Shown: positions 47,865 to 57,800 of the stretch, piece after piece
Numbering within the stretch: position 1 is the stretch's first letter
How the letters are laid out: each line of letters opens with the position of its first letter
Source: JAHDCJ01 sp039028895
GTDB lineage: Bacteria; Bacteroidota; Bacteroidia; Chitinophagales; Saprospiraceae
Reading direction: 5' to 3'
DNA: 64,000 nt
Assembly: GCA_039028895.1 (NCBI GenBank)
Contig: JBCCHF010000012.1
Span: forward strand, 1-64,000
The notes under the pieces: model-generated
Seen by the model: only the letters and a program-made list of their open reading frames with translations
What the model was told of the DNA's origin: nothing
Databases searched by the model: none
Translations under genes and position numbers: made by a program

Positions 47865-48485
47865 TCAGAAACTGCTCTTCACAAACATATCGTGCAGCTT
47901 GAGTCCTTTTTTGTAAAAACGATTGATCCGGCGGGGATCCATAAGTCGATTGTTCCTATAAAAGACAAGAAAATAATTTACGCCTTCTAAAGTCCAGTTC
48001 TTTTCAACAGTAAAAAACTGCAAGACTTCATCGGACATGGCCTCCCTGACAAGTTCCTCGTCATCGCCCTGAAGGAGATATTGCTTTGAGAATTGAGGGT
48101 ACCTTTCAAAATCAATATCTTGCATTCCCAGGTAGGTCCCGATCATATTAAAGAAAGTTTCAGGTTTCATGAATAATTCGGGAATACCCAACTTTTTTGA
48201 TTTTACAAAAAACACAGTTTGTCTAAACGTCTTTTTTTGATCGTTTTTTCCTCTCTGGTAGGCGTAATCAAAAATACGAATATCAACTTCCATCCATTCG
48301 TCAACATTACGCATAATGTTGGTGATCTTTTTCTTTCTGCCTTTCCTGAACAATTTGAAGTCGCGCATGTACTCGAGCAAACCCCAGTCATCTTCCTCTG
48401 AAAAATCCATCCCCATACGATACGCCATATTGCGCAGCACCTGTGTACGTCTTTTTCCAATTAGAATTTTTCTTTTCCGGCCCAT
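47865..48485 (-). CDS. Conserved protein of unknown function
   Basis: 206 residues, not recognised. The start is strongly basic (MGRKRKILIGKRRTQVL). The body is rich in Tyr, Phe and charged residues (DDWGLLEYMRDFKLF, VFFVKSKKLGIPELFM, FFTVEKNWTLEGVNYFLVF), with no signal peptide or membrane helix. It looks cytoplasmic. The stop lies at the base of the convergent terminator. The upstream gap to the S9 peptidase gene (170 nt) should hold divergent promoters. Confidence 0.7.
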   Translation of the reverse strand: MGRKRKILIGKRRTQVLRNMAYRMGMDFSEEDDWGLLEYMRDFKLFRKGRKKKITNIMRNVDEWMEVDIRIFDYAYQRGKNDQKKTFRQTVFFVKSKKLGIPELFMKPETFFNMIGTYLGMQDIDFERYPQFSKQYLLQGDDEELVREAMSDEVLQFFTVEKNWTLEGVNYFLVFYRNNRLMDPRRINRFYKKGLKLHDMFVKSSF

Positions 48486-48654
48486 AGGGTGTACTCATTT
48501 TTATTGTGGGATCAAAAATAAGAGTTTGTTATGAAATTGTCAGACTGAAAGTGGTTACAAGACAAAAAGGCACTTGATTCAATAATCTTTTTGGGTCTGC
48601 TTTGAGAAAACTTTATCTTGGGCACCTCAAAACACACCACAAAATCATCTGGTT

Positions 48655-50703
48655 ATGAAAAAGTACTTTTCCATCCTTTGCTTACTATTAGCTATTTCTT
48701 TCCAACCTATTATCGCTCAAGAAGGAAATGCACAGTTATTTGAACCTATCGATGTTTTTCAGCTGGAGTATGCTTCTGACATTCGGATTTCTCCTGACGG
48801 CAGTAAAATTATTTATGTCCGCAATTTCAAGGACATCATGACTGATAAAAGTTTGGCCAACCTCTGGATGATCAATTTCGACGGCACTGAAAACCGTCCG
48901 GTTACAACGGGCAACCACCGTGACTATAGCCCAAGGTGGTCACCTGATGGAGAAAAATTGCTTTATATGTCATCTCGTGATGGCAAACCTCAGGTTTACC
49001 TTCGTTGGCTTGACACTGGCGCTGAAGCCAAACTTACCAACCTCACTCAAAGTCCTTCAGGGCTTTCCTGGTCACCTGACGGGAAATGGATAGCCATGAC
49101 CATGAACGTGCCTGCTAAACCCAAGACATTCGGCAAAATGCCTAAAAAGCCATCCGGTGCCAAGTGGGCAGATGCACCAAAGGTCATCGACAAATTAAAT
49201 TACAGACGTGATGGCGGAGGATTTGTCAAACACCAATACCGACAAATCTTTGTACTATCAGCTGAAGGTGGTACACCGCGTCAAATAACCACAGGGGATT
49301 TTAACCATGGCGGCACGCCACAATGGCGTAAAGATGGCAAGGCATTATATTTTTCAGCTAACCGCCACGAGGACGGAGAATACGACCCCAGGAACTCAGA
49401 GGTCTACATGGCAACCATTATTGATGGCCAGATCACACAACTTACTTCCCGTCAGGGTCCAGACAGCAGTCCGATTATTTCACCTGATGGGAAAATGATC
49501 GCATATACCGGGTTTGATGACAAATACCAGGGCTACCAGATGACCAGACTTTATGTTATGAATGCTGATGGTTCTGAATCAAGAGAAGTCAAAACCAATC
49601 TCGACCGTCAGGTTGCAGGCATCCAGTGGGCGGGTGACAGTAAAGGAATCTTCTTCAGATTTGATGATAAAGGAGAAACTTATCTTGCTCATACAGACTT
49701 AAATGGCAAGTACGAGCGATTAACAGACAATCTTGGTGGCTTGGCAATGGGTCGCCCTTATGCAGGCAGCAGCTTTTCGGTTTCCGGTAACGGAAAATAC
49801 GCTTTTACTCATGGCAACTGGGATCATCTTGCCGATGTAGGTGTTGGTCAAAAGGGAGGTACAAAGGCCAATCGCCTCACCCGCCTCAATGATGACTTGT
49901 TTTCCTACAAAAAATTGGGAAACGTGGAAGAGATCTGGTACAAATCTTCTTACGACCAACGTGATATCCAGGGATGGATCTGCTATCCTCCAGATTTTGA
50001 TCCTTCAAAAAAATACCCGCTTATTCTTGAGATCCATGGAGGCCCTTTTGCCAATTATGGAGATCGTTTCTCTGCGGAAGTACAGTTATTTGCAGCAGCA
50101 GGGAATGTTGTGTTGTACACCAATCCAAGAGGGAGCTCAAGCTATGGTGAAGAATTTGGCAACCTCATCCACCACAACTATCCAAACCAGGATTACGACG
50201 ACTTGATGTCCGGGGTTGATGCCATCATTGAAAAAGGCTTTATTGACGAAGAAAACCTGTTCGTTACTGGTGGTAGCGGTGGAGGTGTATTGACCGCCTG
50301 GATCGTTGGCAAGACCGACAGATTCCAAGCAGCCGTAGTTGCTAAACCTGTTATCAACTGGTATAGCTTCGTTCTCCATGCCGACAATGTCAATTTTTAC
50401 TACAAATACTGGTTCCCAGGCATGCCCTGGGATCATACCGAGCATTATATGAAACGGTCTCCAATTTCACTGGTCGGCAATGTGACTACACCTACCATGT
50501 TATTAACAGGCGAACAAGATTACAGAACACCGATGTCTGAGACAGAACAATTCTATGCCGGTCTCAAGTTAAACAAGGTAGAAACTGCAATGGTAAGAAT
50601 TCAAAATGCAAGTCATGGTATAGCTTCAAGACCTTCAAATCTTATCGCAAAGGTTACTTACATTCTGGCCTGGTTTGACAAATACAAAAAGGAAAAAGAG
50701 TAA
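48655..50703 (+). CDS. S9-family serine peptidase (acylaminoacyl-peptidase/prolyl oligopeptidase type), secreted
   Basis: 682 residues. Signal peptide MKKYFSILCLLLAISFQ then IIAQ. A beta-propeller with TolB/PD40 blades follows (RISPDGSKIIYVRN, YSPRWSPDGEKLLYMS, LSWSPDGKWIAM) to about residue 420. The C-terminal alpha/beta hydrolase has GGPFANYG (oxyanion region), VTGGSGGGVLTA (Ser about 541), GEQDYRTP (Asp about 622) and ASHGI (His about 654). It probably degrades peptides in the periplasm. It is not in a recognisable operon, but a small Tat-type secreted protein follows 63 nt downstream. Confidence 0.93.
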   Translation: MKKYFSILCLLLAISFQPIIAQEGNAQLFEPIDVFQLEYASDIRISPDGSKIIYVRNFKDIMTDKSLANLWMINFDGTENRPVTTGNHRDYSPRWSPDGEKLLYMSSRDGKPQVYLRWLDTGAEAKLTNLTQSPSGLSWSPDGKWIAMTMNVPAKPKTFGKMPKKPSGAKWADAPKVIDKLNYRRDGGGFVKHQYRQIFVLSAEGGTPRQITTGDFNHGGTPQWRKDGKALYFSANRHEDGEYDPRNSEVYMATIIDGQITQLTSRQGPDSSPIISPDGKMIAYTGFDDKYQGYQMTRLYVMNADGSESREVKTNLDRQVAGIQWAGDSKGIFFRFDDKGETYLAHTDLNGKYERLTDNLGGLAMGRPYAGSSFSVSGNGKYAFTHGNWDHLADVGVGQKGGTKANRLTRLNDDLFSYKKLGNVEEIWYKSSYDQRDIQGWICYPPDFDPSKKYPLILEIHGGPFANYGDRFSAEVQLFAAAGNVVLYTNPRGSSSYGEEFGNLIHHNYPNQDYDDLMSGVDAIIEKGFIDEENLFVTGGSGGGVLTAWIVGKTDRFQAAVVAKPVINWYSFVLHADNVNFYYKYWFPGMPWDHTEHYMKRSPISLVGNVTTPTMLLTGEQDYRTPMSETEQFYAGLKLNKVETAMVRIQNASHGIASRPSNLIAKVTYILAWFDKYKKEKE

Positions 50704-50766
50704 TACTTTGGAAAAATTTGTAAATTGTAGATTCAGGTCATTTTTTAACCCCTAAAACCAATAAAA

Positions 50767-51126
50767 ATGAAACGTAGGAATTTTGTAAAGGCATCAGTTT
50801 TGGGTGCAAGTGTACTTGCTCTGACTCCAGTCACTTCTTTGTTCGCACAAAGCCCTGCTGACAAGTTTGCATCAAACCTTGATATTGCTTCTCTTGATCC
50901 GCAAGTGACTAAGCATTATGTCAATTTTTCAAATGATTTCTTTGCCGGTCTTCCTGAAGGTGCTCGGTACGACTCAAACTTCCAAAGTGTGATCCTTCCA
51001 AAGAAAACCATTAGCTACAAGTCTAATGCTAAAGGGTACAACCTTACTTTCCTTAACCGGAATGGCGAGAAAGTTTCTTTCATTAAAGAAAACAAAAAGA
51101 CCTACACGCTTATCTGCAAGGCGTAA
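50767..51126 (+). CDS. Small Tat-type secreted protein
   Basis: 119 residues, not recognised. The N-terminus MKRRNFVKASVLGASVLAL has the twin-arginine pattern and a hydrophobic stretch, cleaved near LFAQ. The mature part has mixed strands (YDSNFQSVILPKKTISYKS, GYNLTFLNRNGEKVSFI) and ends in Cys-Lys-Ala. The Tat route suggests a folded or cofactor-bearing protein. It follows the S9 peptidase by 63 nt on the same strand and may share its transcript. Confidence 0.75.
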   Translation: MKRRNFVKASVLGASVLALTPVTSLFAQSPADKFASNLDIASLDPQVTKHYVNFSNDFFAGLPEGARYDSNFQSVILPKKTISYKSNAKGYNLTFLNRNGEKVSFIKENKKTYTLICKA

Positions 51127-51373
51127 CCGCCTATTGCCTTTGAGGGCATCTTACTACAACGTTGATTTTACTACTGGTGAATTTCCAGTGGGTATTGACC
51201 TATTTTGTTTACAATAAGTGGGCATTCTTCACCTATTGATAGCTTAATTTTTTTCTAACAAAAGGTCTTACTGGAAAACATTTTGACATTACCACCAATA
51301 TCACTGATAAACTTCCATGTTTAGCTTGTCAAATAGTGGCCCAATATTGCCTAAACGAAAACCAGAAAAACAA
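51127..51373. other. Intergenic region before the C25 peptidase gene
   Basis: 247 nt in which I see no gene, hairpin or clear promoter. A longer reading frame for the C25 gene from 51317 has no signal character before 51374. Confidence 0.5.
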
Positions 51374-53623
51374 ATGAAAATTTCATTTACGAAAATCTCG
51401 CTCACACTTTTCACACTATTTTTATTTATCTCAGCTTTCGCCCAACAATCCAATGAATGCTGGGATCCACAAGTAAGAGTCCTCGAATCGTCAAGAAATG
51501 GAATCGAATTCGAAGTCAGGATGCCTTGCATTGAGTTTTACAATGTCAAAACAACAAGTGGCGACTTCCAGCGTATCAATGCAAATCCACGATACCAGTC
51601 ATCAGGTGATCGCAATGCCGGTAAACCGGAAATTATCTCCTATGCAACTTTTATTGCTCTTCCGATTGGCAGTTCCCCAGGACAAGTGACCATTCGACCT
51701 ACTGGTAAGCAAAACCGCAAGACTAATGTTCGTTTATTCCCGGTTCAAAAGGAAGAAACCACTCCTGAAGGTCAGGAAAGAAAACCCCTATTCGAATTCG
51801 ATCAACGTGTTTATAATCAATTTAGAAATGACGTTACAAAACCGACGGACGTAAGGGCAATTCAGCAAGGTCAAAACAATATTTACAAAGTCGTTTTTGA
51901 TCTTGTTAACTACCAACCTTCCGAAGGTGTATTGACCTGGCACGATACTTACATCTTCCGTCTGGAATATCTAGATCCAAGCGATTGCTACACAGTTTTG
52001 CCCAGGGTGACTCAGAAATTTCAACCTGATGCACTTGATAAACTAAATCGCAGGCAAGCCATTTCTGTGGTTCCAGGAGTAATTAACCGACAAGACTTGT
52101 TAAAACTGCCCTGTCCAGGCACATTAAGTCCATTGGTCTTTGGATGCGACTTACTGATAATCACCCATCCAGACTTTTTGACCTCTTCCAACAATCTTGA
52201 AAGTCATAAAGAATCTCGGGGTGTAAGAACAGTGGTGGTTTCCACGCAAACCATATCAGACAAATATGGAAATGGCAGTGGTGATGTAACAGATACAGAG
52301 ATTAAGGATTATATCAAATGGTATCATAGCTCTGCTCTCATCAAACCACGATGGTTGCTATTGGTAGGCGATAGTGAATTTATTCCCACACATTATAATA
52401 TGGACATTGTATTGGACATCTCAATTGCTGCAGGAGATCAATATTACGGACAACTCAATGATGATGACCTGGAAATTCCGGCGATGGGCATTGGTCGCTT
52501 CCCAGTTGATACCGATAGCGAATCGCAGACCATAGTGGACAAGATTATCGCTTACGAAACAAGTCCTCCGGTAAGTATTCGCAAAGCGTATAGTTTTGCC
52601 GTACAGTTCCAGGATAGTGATGACGATTCAACAGCCGACAGGGAGTTTACGGAAACAGCAGAATTTATTCGGGACTATGTCATTACTCAAGGTGTCGATG
52701 TAGAAAGGATATACAAAGACAAAAGTTCTGCCGATCCGCTTTATTACGATGACGGCCGCGACATTCCTGCTGAAATTAAAAAACCGATTTTCGCATGGGA
52801 TGGCGATGAAGTTGACATCTACACAGCAATCAACGACGGCAGACTACTTGTCTTTCATCGTGATCATGGTAGCAAAAATGGCTGGAGTACACCTAAATTC
52901 AAATTGGCAGACATCGATGATGTATCTATTTCCGGCACCGAATATCCATTTGTCTTCAGCATCAATTGTTCAAGCGGGCTTTTTGATAACGAGACTATAA
53001 ACGATCCGGCAGTAATAGTTGGTTCTGGGCATACCTCATCTCCTAATGATACTTACTTTTCAGAAAAATTCATTCGGCGTGCAAACGGTGCCATTGGCGT
53101 GATTTGTGATGGTCGTGCCTCTTCAACAAGCATGAATAATAAAATGTCTAAAGGCTTATTTGATGCCTATTTTCCAGGACTGGAGACTTATGGTGGCACA
53201 GGTAAAATAAGTACAATGGGAGACGTTCTGAATCATGCGAAAGGCTATGTCTTGGCAAGTTCATCAGACAACTGGGCCATTGAGAAGGAAAACACTATCT
53301 ACAACCTCTTTGGCGACCCATCGCTTAGTGTTAATGGCGGAAAAGTGCTCAGGTTTACCAGGATAATCGGATTTATTCCGAAATTCGACAACGACTTCAT
53401 CCACATCACGTTACAGGCTGCGAAGGCTCCTGAAAAGGTAAAGCTCGGACAGATACCAGTTGTTATCCAGGATCCAAAGTCTGGCAAGGTGCTCGGCAGA
53501 GCTGTTACGAATAAAGACGGAGTAGCAAAATTCAAAATGCCCGATAATTACAAAGGTCAGTTGAAAGTGACTTCTTCTGGTGCTAACAGGCCTATGTTCT
53601 CAGAGGTGATCAACAATAAATAA
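51374..53623 (+). CDS. Gingipain-type C25 cysteine peptidase, secreted
   Basis: 749 residues. The signal peptide (MKISFTKISLTLFTLFLF, cleaved near SAFAQ) sets the start at 51374. An N-terminal pro-like part of about 240 residues has KPEIISYATFIALPIG, as in PorU/gingipain propeptides. The C25 domain (about 255-640) carries CDLLIITHPDFL, RWLLLVGDSEFIPTH, the catalytic His in RDHGSKNGW (about 498) and the Cys in SINCSSGLFD (about 532). A beta-sandwich-like tail ends in MFSEVINNK. No T9SS sorting domain is recognisable, which is unusual for exported C25 enzymes; a periplasmic or PorU-related role is possible. A GDPD gene follows 3 nt later. Confidence 0.87.
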   Translation: MKISFTKISLTLFTLFLFISAFAQQSNECWDPQVRVLESSRNGIEFEVRMPCIEFYNVKTTSGDFQRINANPRYQSSGDRNAGKPEIISYATFIALPIGSSPGQVTIRPTGKQNRKTNVRLFPVQKEETTPEGQERKPLFEFDQRVYNQFRNDVTKPTDVRAIQQGQNNIYKVVFDLVNYQPSEGVLTWHDTYIFRLEYLDPSDCYTVLPRVTQKFQPDALDKLNRRQAISVVPGVINRQDLLKLPCPGTLSPLVFGCDLLIITHPDFLTSSNNLESHKESRGVRTVVVSTQTISDKYGNGSGDVTDTEIKDYIKWYHSSALIKPRWLLLVGDSEFIPTHYNMDIVLDISIAAGDQYYGQLNDDDLEIPAMGIGRFPVDTDSESQTIVDKIIAYETSPPVSIRKAYSFAVQFQDSDDDSTADREFTETAEFIRDYVITQGVDVERIYKDKSSADPLYYDDGRDIPAEIKKPIFAWDGDEVDIYTAINDGRLLVFHRDHGSKNGWSTPKFKLADIDDVSISGTEYPFVFSINCSSGLFDNETINDPAVIVGSGHTSSPNDTYFSEKFIRRANGAIGVICDGRASSTSMNNKMSKGLFDAYFPGLETYGGTGKISTMGDVLNHAKGYVLASSSDNWAIEKENTIYNLFGDPSLSVNGGKVLRFTRIIGFIPKFDNDFIHITLQAAKAPEKVKLGQIPVVIQDPKSGKVLGRAVTNKDGVAKFKMPDNYKGQLKVTSSGANRPMFSEVINNK

Positions 53624-53626
53624 ACT

Positions 53627-54475
53627 ATGCGGAAAAACATCAGCAAAGACGGTAAACCCCTCATTCTGGCACATCGTGGTCTTGTTACCGCGTTTCAGGA
53701 AAATACAATGGCTTCTATAAAAGCCGCTCTGGATAGTCCACATTGCCACGGTGCCGAATTCGATGTTTTTCTGACAAAGGATAAAAAAGTTGTACTCTTT
53801 CACGACGAAAACCTTAAGCGCCTGACCGGCATCGACCGCAATATCCACGATATGACATGGGATGACTTAAAAACCATCACAGTATTGAAAGATATTGAAG
53901 TCGATGGCGGCCTCAGGCACTACCCAAAAGAGGAAAGAATTCCCCTTTTAAGTGAAGTTCTTGAAGAAGTCAAAGGCAAAGAATTTTTCATGGACGTAGA
54001 ACTAAAAGCCTACTCACCAAAATGGTCAAAAAGAGACACCGGAACAGAGACAGCAAAGATCATTCGTAGTCTTGAGATGGAAGATCAACTCGTTTGTACT
54101 TCCTTCGATTTTTTCATGTTATACACCCTGGAAAAGGAGCATCCAAAAATCAATTCTGGTTTCGCTTATGACGACGATATGCCGATCAGTGCCAAATGGC
54201 TCAACAAACTCATGGAATTTAACCTGATCGGCAGATTTGTCAACTCCAATTTGTCTTGTGTGGAATACACGCTAATAGACGAAGATACGGTCAAAAAATA
54301 TCACAGTCGCGATATGGCGATTGGTACGTTTACCTTGTTCCCGCTCACGCCTTCCGATAAGGCGCATGAAAAATACGAGCATTATGCCAGGGAAGTTAAA
54401 CGACTCGCTGCTCTCGGGGTAGACTGGATCGAAACGGATGACCCTGAAAAAGCTTATGCGTTAGTTTACGAGTAG
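53627..54475 (+). CDS. Glycerophosphodiester phosphodiesterase
   Basis: 282 residues, TIM barrel GDPD family. The metal and catalytic residues are seen in AHRGLVTAFQENT (His16-Arg17, Glu), HGAEFDVFLTKD (Glu-x-Asp), and LFHDENLKRLTG (His). Later strands have FFMDVELKAY and VDWIETDDPEKAYAL, typical of the C-terminal end. It hydrolyses glycerophosphodiesters to sn-glycerol-3-phosphate and an alcohol. No signal peptide is visible, so it is cytoplasmic. It follows the C25 peptidase by 3 nt and is probably co-transcribed, but a functional link is not obvious. Confidence 0.93.
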   Translation: MRKNISKDGKPLILAHRGLVTAFQENTMASIKAALDSPHCHGAEFDVFLTKDKKVVLFHDENLKRLTGIDRNIHDMTWDDLKTITVLKDIEVDGGLRHYPKEERIPLLSEVLEEVKGKEFFMDVELKAYSPKWSKRDTGTETAKIIRSLEMEDQLVCTSFDFFMLYTLEKEHPKINSGFAYDDDMPISAKWLNKLMEFNLIGRFVNSNLSCVEYTLIDEDTVKKYHSRDMAIGTFTLFPLTPSDKAHEKYEHYAREVKRLAALGVDWIETDDPEKAYALVYE

Positions 54476-54827
54476 TTAGACTTTTTTCAACGCAGAGCCG
54501 CAGAGACTCTGCTCAGTTGCGCGAAGGAAATTCAAACATCATTCCTCTAAAGTCTGAAGGTATGGGTATACTTTATCAGAATGACCTGGCTATTCACCTT
54601 CGATTTTGGCTATAGCAAATTGTGGAAAAAGGAAATGAGTAATAAGGAAATGTTAGTGTGGCGGGGAGAATGCATAGTGAGGAGGGGTTTTGGATTTTTG
54701 GAAACTACTAGTTTGGATTAGTAATTTGCCAAACGTGGGGTGGGTTTTTACCACAGAGAGACGCAAAAGGTTTCGCAAAGGAACACTAAGTTTTTCTTCA
54801 GGATATTCGATATTAATTAGTTTCTAA
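54476..54827. other. Intergenic region with eroded CGCAGAG-type repeats
   Basis: No gene is seen. CAACGCAGAGCCGCAGAGACTCTGC near 54491 holds a small hairpin (GCAGAG/CTCTGC) behind the GDPD gene. ACCACAGAGAGACGCAAAAGG near 54752 is a second piece of the same low-complexity family, common in intergenic DNA of this phylum. Confidence 0.45.
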
Positions 54828-57800
54828 TTAATCATCCATCTCCTCAGCGATCACACTATTGAAACTATCTGCTGTTTGTTGCGCGTTAACGAAATTACAC
54901 CACTTACAGTTCGCTTTCCCACAACCTTCGAAAAATTCATGGTTCTGAATCTTCTGCCAGGTTTCTTTGATCTGGGCATGTACAATCTTTTCTGCTTCCG
55001 CGGAAAGACTTATCTCAATGCGTTTAAACCCACCTCCTGACTTCTTGTCTGGTTCTACATAATCAATTTCTCCAGAGACGACCTGCCAATTTTGGCTGCG
55101 GTAATTTTCGAGTAAAATCTTGTAGAAAACCAGTTGTCGCCAGTAATCTCCCCCCAATGGATGCTTTTCGCTGGGTGGTTTCGACTGTTGCGGCCGATAG
55201 GTACTGGTTTTATAATCAACAATATGCAACCTGGTTGGTGAGAGAAATTCAATTTTATCTACCGTTCCGGTAACCGGAACCCCATCGATTTCGATATTCC
55301 TGAATTCATGTTCAAGGTCCACAATTTTACGCCACGTTTCAATTCTGGCTGAGAAATAATCTGGCAGAACAATTCTACCCAATTCAAGACGACGTTTGTA
55401 TTGAGTCTCTGAGAAATAGATTTTTCGCCTGGAAAGGTCAAATTCGAAATCACGAACAAGGTCTTCAGGCATTGGAAATTCCTTTTCCTTATTAGCCCTC
55501 ATTTTTTCGAAATGACGACGTAATGCGTAATGGATCGCAGAGCCATAAGCCGCAGCATCACTGGATGTTGATGGAATGTGTAAGACATTTTCAAAGTAAA
55601 AACTCAACGAGCAATCCAGAAAACGACAAAGGCTGGTAGGGCTGAGCACAAAATTCTCCAGCAAGGCATCAAGTTCTTCAGCAGTTAGCGGCGATTCAAG
55701 TACAGGGATTTCAGTTTCCTGCATCAGGAGTAGTTGGGCTTCAACAAGATTTGCGGTAGCCATATGCTCATCAATAATTTCCAACTGGGTAGCATTTAAA
55801 ATTTCGTCAACGAAGACGGCCCTCGAGCGTTCTTTTTGATTTAAATCCTGCTCGCTGAAAGAGATCCAGAGTCTTTCTTTTGCCCTGGTCATAGCGACAT
55901 AAAACAATCTTCTTGATGCCTCCATCTCGTCTTCAGCACCGCTGAACGTCAGCGTATCTGGAAAAGCAAATCGTCCTCTTGCTGTACGGTTTGAAGGCTC
56001 CCAATTGTCTTTTACGGCATCAATAATGAAGACGTACTTGAATTCGAGTCCTTTCGCACCATGTGCCGTTAGTAGATTAACTCCGGTGTCTTCAGCATAT
56101 TGCGATTTCTGGATACTAAGCTCGAGGTAATTATCTTTCATTCGCTTGAAGATATCCAGCAAGCGATTGACGTCAATTGATGGAAATTTCTGAGCTTCTC
56201 CCCTGATAAATTCAAACAGGGTGGAAATTACCTGCACTTGCCAGACCTTGTCCGGAGCGTTGGTGATCGCCGTGAGTAATCCCGAGCGGTTAATCAACCT
56301 TTCGAACAACTTTGGCAAACTGAGATTGACGTAATCCAGAATGAGCTCATCAATTAATTTGCTTAACCGCAAAATTGCAGGCAGCGATCTGATCGAGAGA
56401 CCTCCCAGTCGGGCCTCGTCACCAATCAGATCACGCCAGCTGTTTGAGTATTTTGTCGGTTTACCGAAAAGCTTTTGCTGATAAACCGAATTCATATGAA
56501 CCGCTAATTGAGTGATGTCGGCAGCTTCAATCCCCAGAAAGTCGAAATGCATGATGCGGTAGAGCAGATCATCGCCACTATTCGGCCGTTCATATTCCTT
56601 ACTCAGGTACGACAGAAAGGTGAGGATATTCCTGATCATAGGGACTTCCAGAACATTTACCCGCCTTTTGGCAGAATACGGAATACTTTTACGTTCAAGC
56701 AGATCGATAATATTGAATGATTGCTTGTGTTTCGCATAGATAATGGCAATTTCCCCTAGTCGTACCCCTTCATCTCTTAGACTTTCAATTCTTTCAACGA
56801 TCTTGCCATCTTCATGAAGTGGATTGTGATACCTGATGATCTCCGGCAATACTTTTGAGTTGGCTACAGCATCGTTGGCAGCAACCAGGTTTTTGTCAAT
56901 TTCGGCGGAAGCTAATTTCTTTACTAGTCGCAGATCATTATTCTCGATCAATTCTTTAGCGGTATCCAGAATGTGTTGGGAAGAACGATAATTTTCCTTT
57001 AAAACGACAAGGGCAATATTGTCATAGCCTTTGTGAAACTCAGTGATATTGCGGACGCGGGCACCCTGGAATTCATAAATTGACTGATCGTCATCACCAA
57101 CGACAAAAATATTAGGTTTCTCCCAATAGTCGATCAGCTTTTTGAGAAGCTCAGTTTGTGCCCCATTGGTATCCTGGAATTCATCCACGAGAACGTAGAG
57201 ATACTGTTCCTGGTAATTTCTAAGCAGGTCTTTGTCTTGCCGAAATTTATCAACTACCCAGCGGATCATATCTGCAAAATCGTATCGTTTACGCCGACGC
57301 ATCAACAATTCGTAATCGGGAAACATCCAGGCACCTGCCCGCAGACGCTCCATGCGCTCTTTGACTTTGTTATACTTTGCCTGGCGCAAATCCCCAACCT
57401 TGTTTTGTCCATGCCGCTTTTTGTATAGAAACTCAGGGTCGGACTTGAGGTTTTCGAGATATTCGTCAATCCGTTCGTCTACGAGGGAAGCGGTCCATTG
57501 TTCGGCTTTGATCTTGTCAAACAGGTCGCGTAAATGTCTTTCGTAGAAATACAGATCACCTTTCATCTGAACCAGTGGATGTCCTCCTTTCAACCCATCG
57601 ATAAGGTCACGGATTACTTCAACTCGTTCTAGTTGTGAAACCGGCTCCAGGTCACGTACTCCAAAAAGTGTGAGGTTATCCTGTATCACAGAATTGCAAA
57701 AGGAATGAAACGTATAGATATGGACCTTATGACTCTCAGGACCAATAAAATGCAGGAGACGCTGACGCATGGCATTAACCCCGGCATCGGTGTAGGTCAG

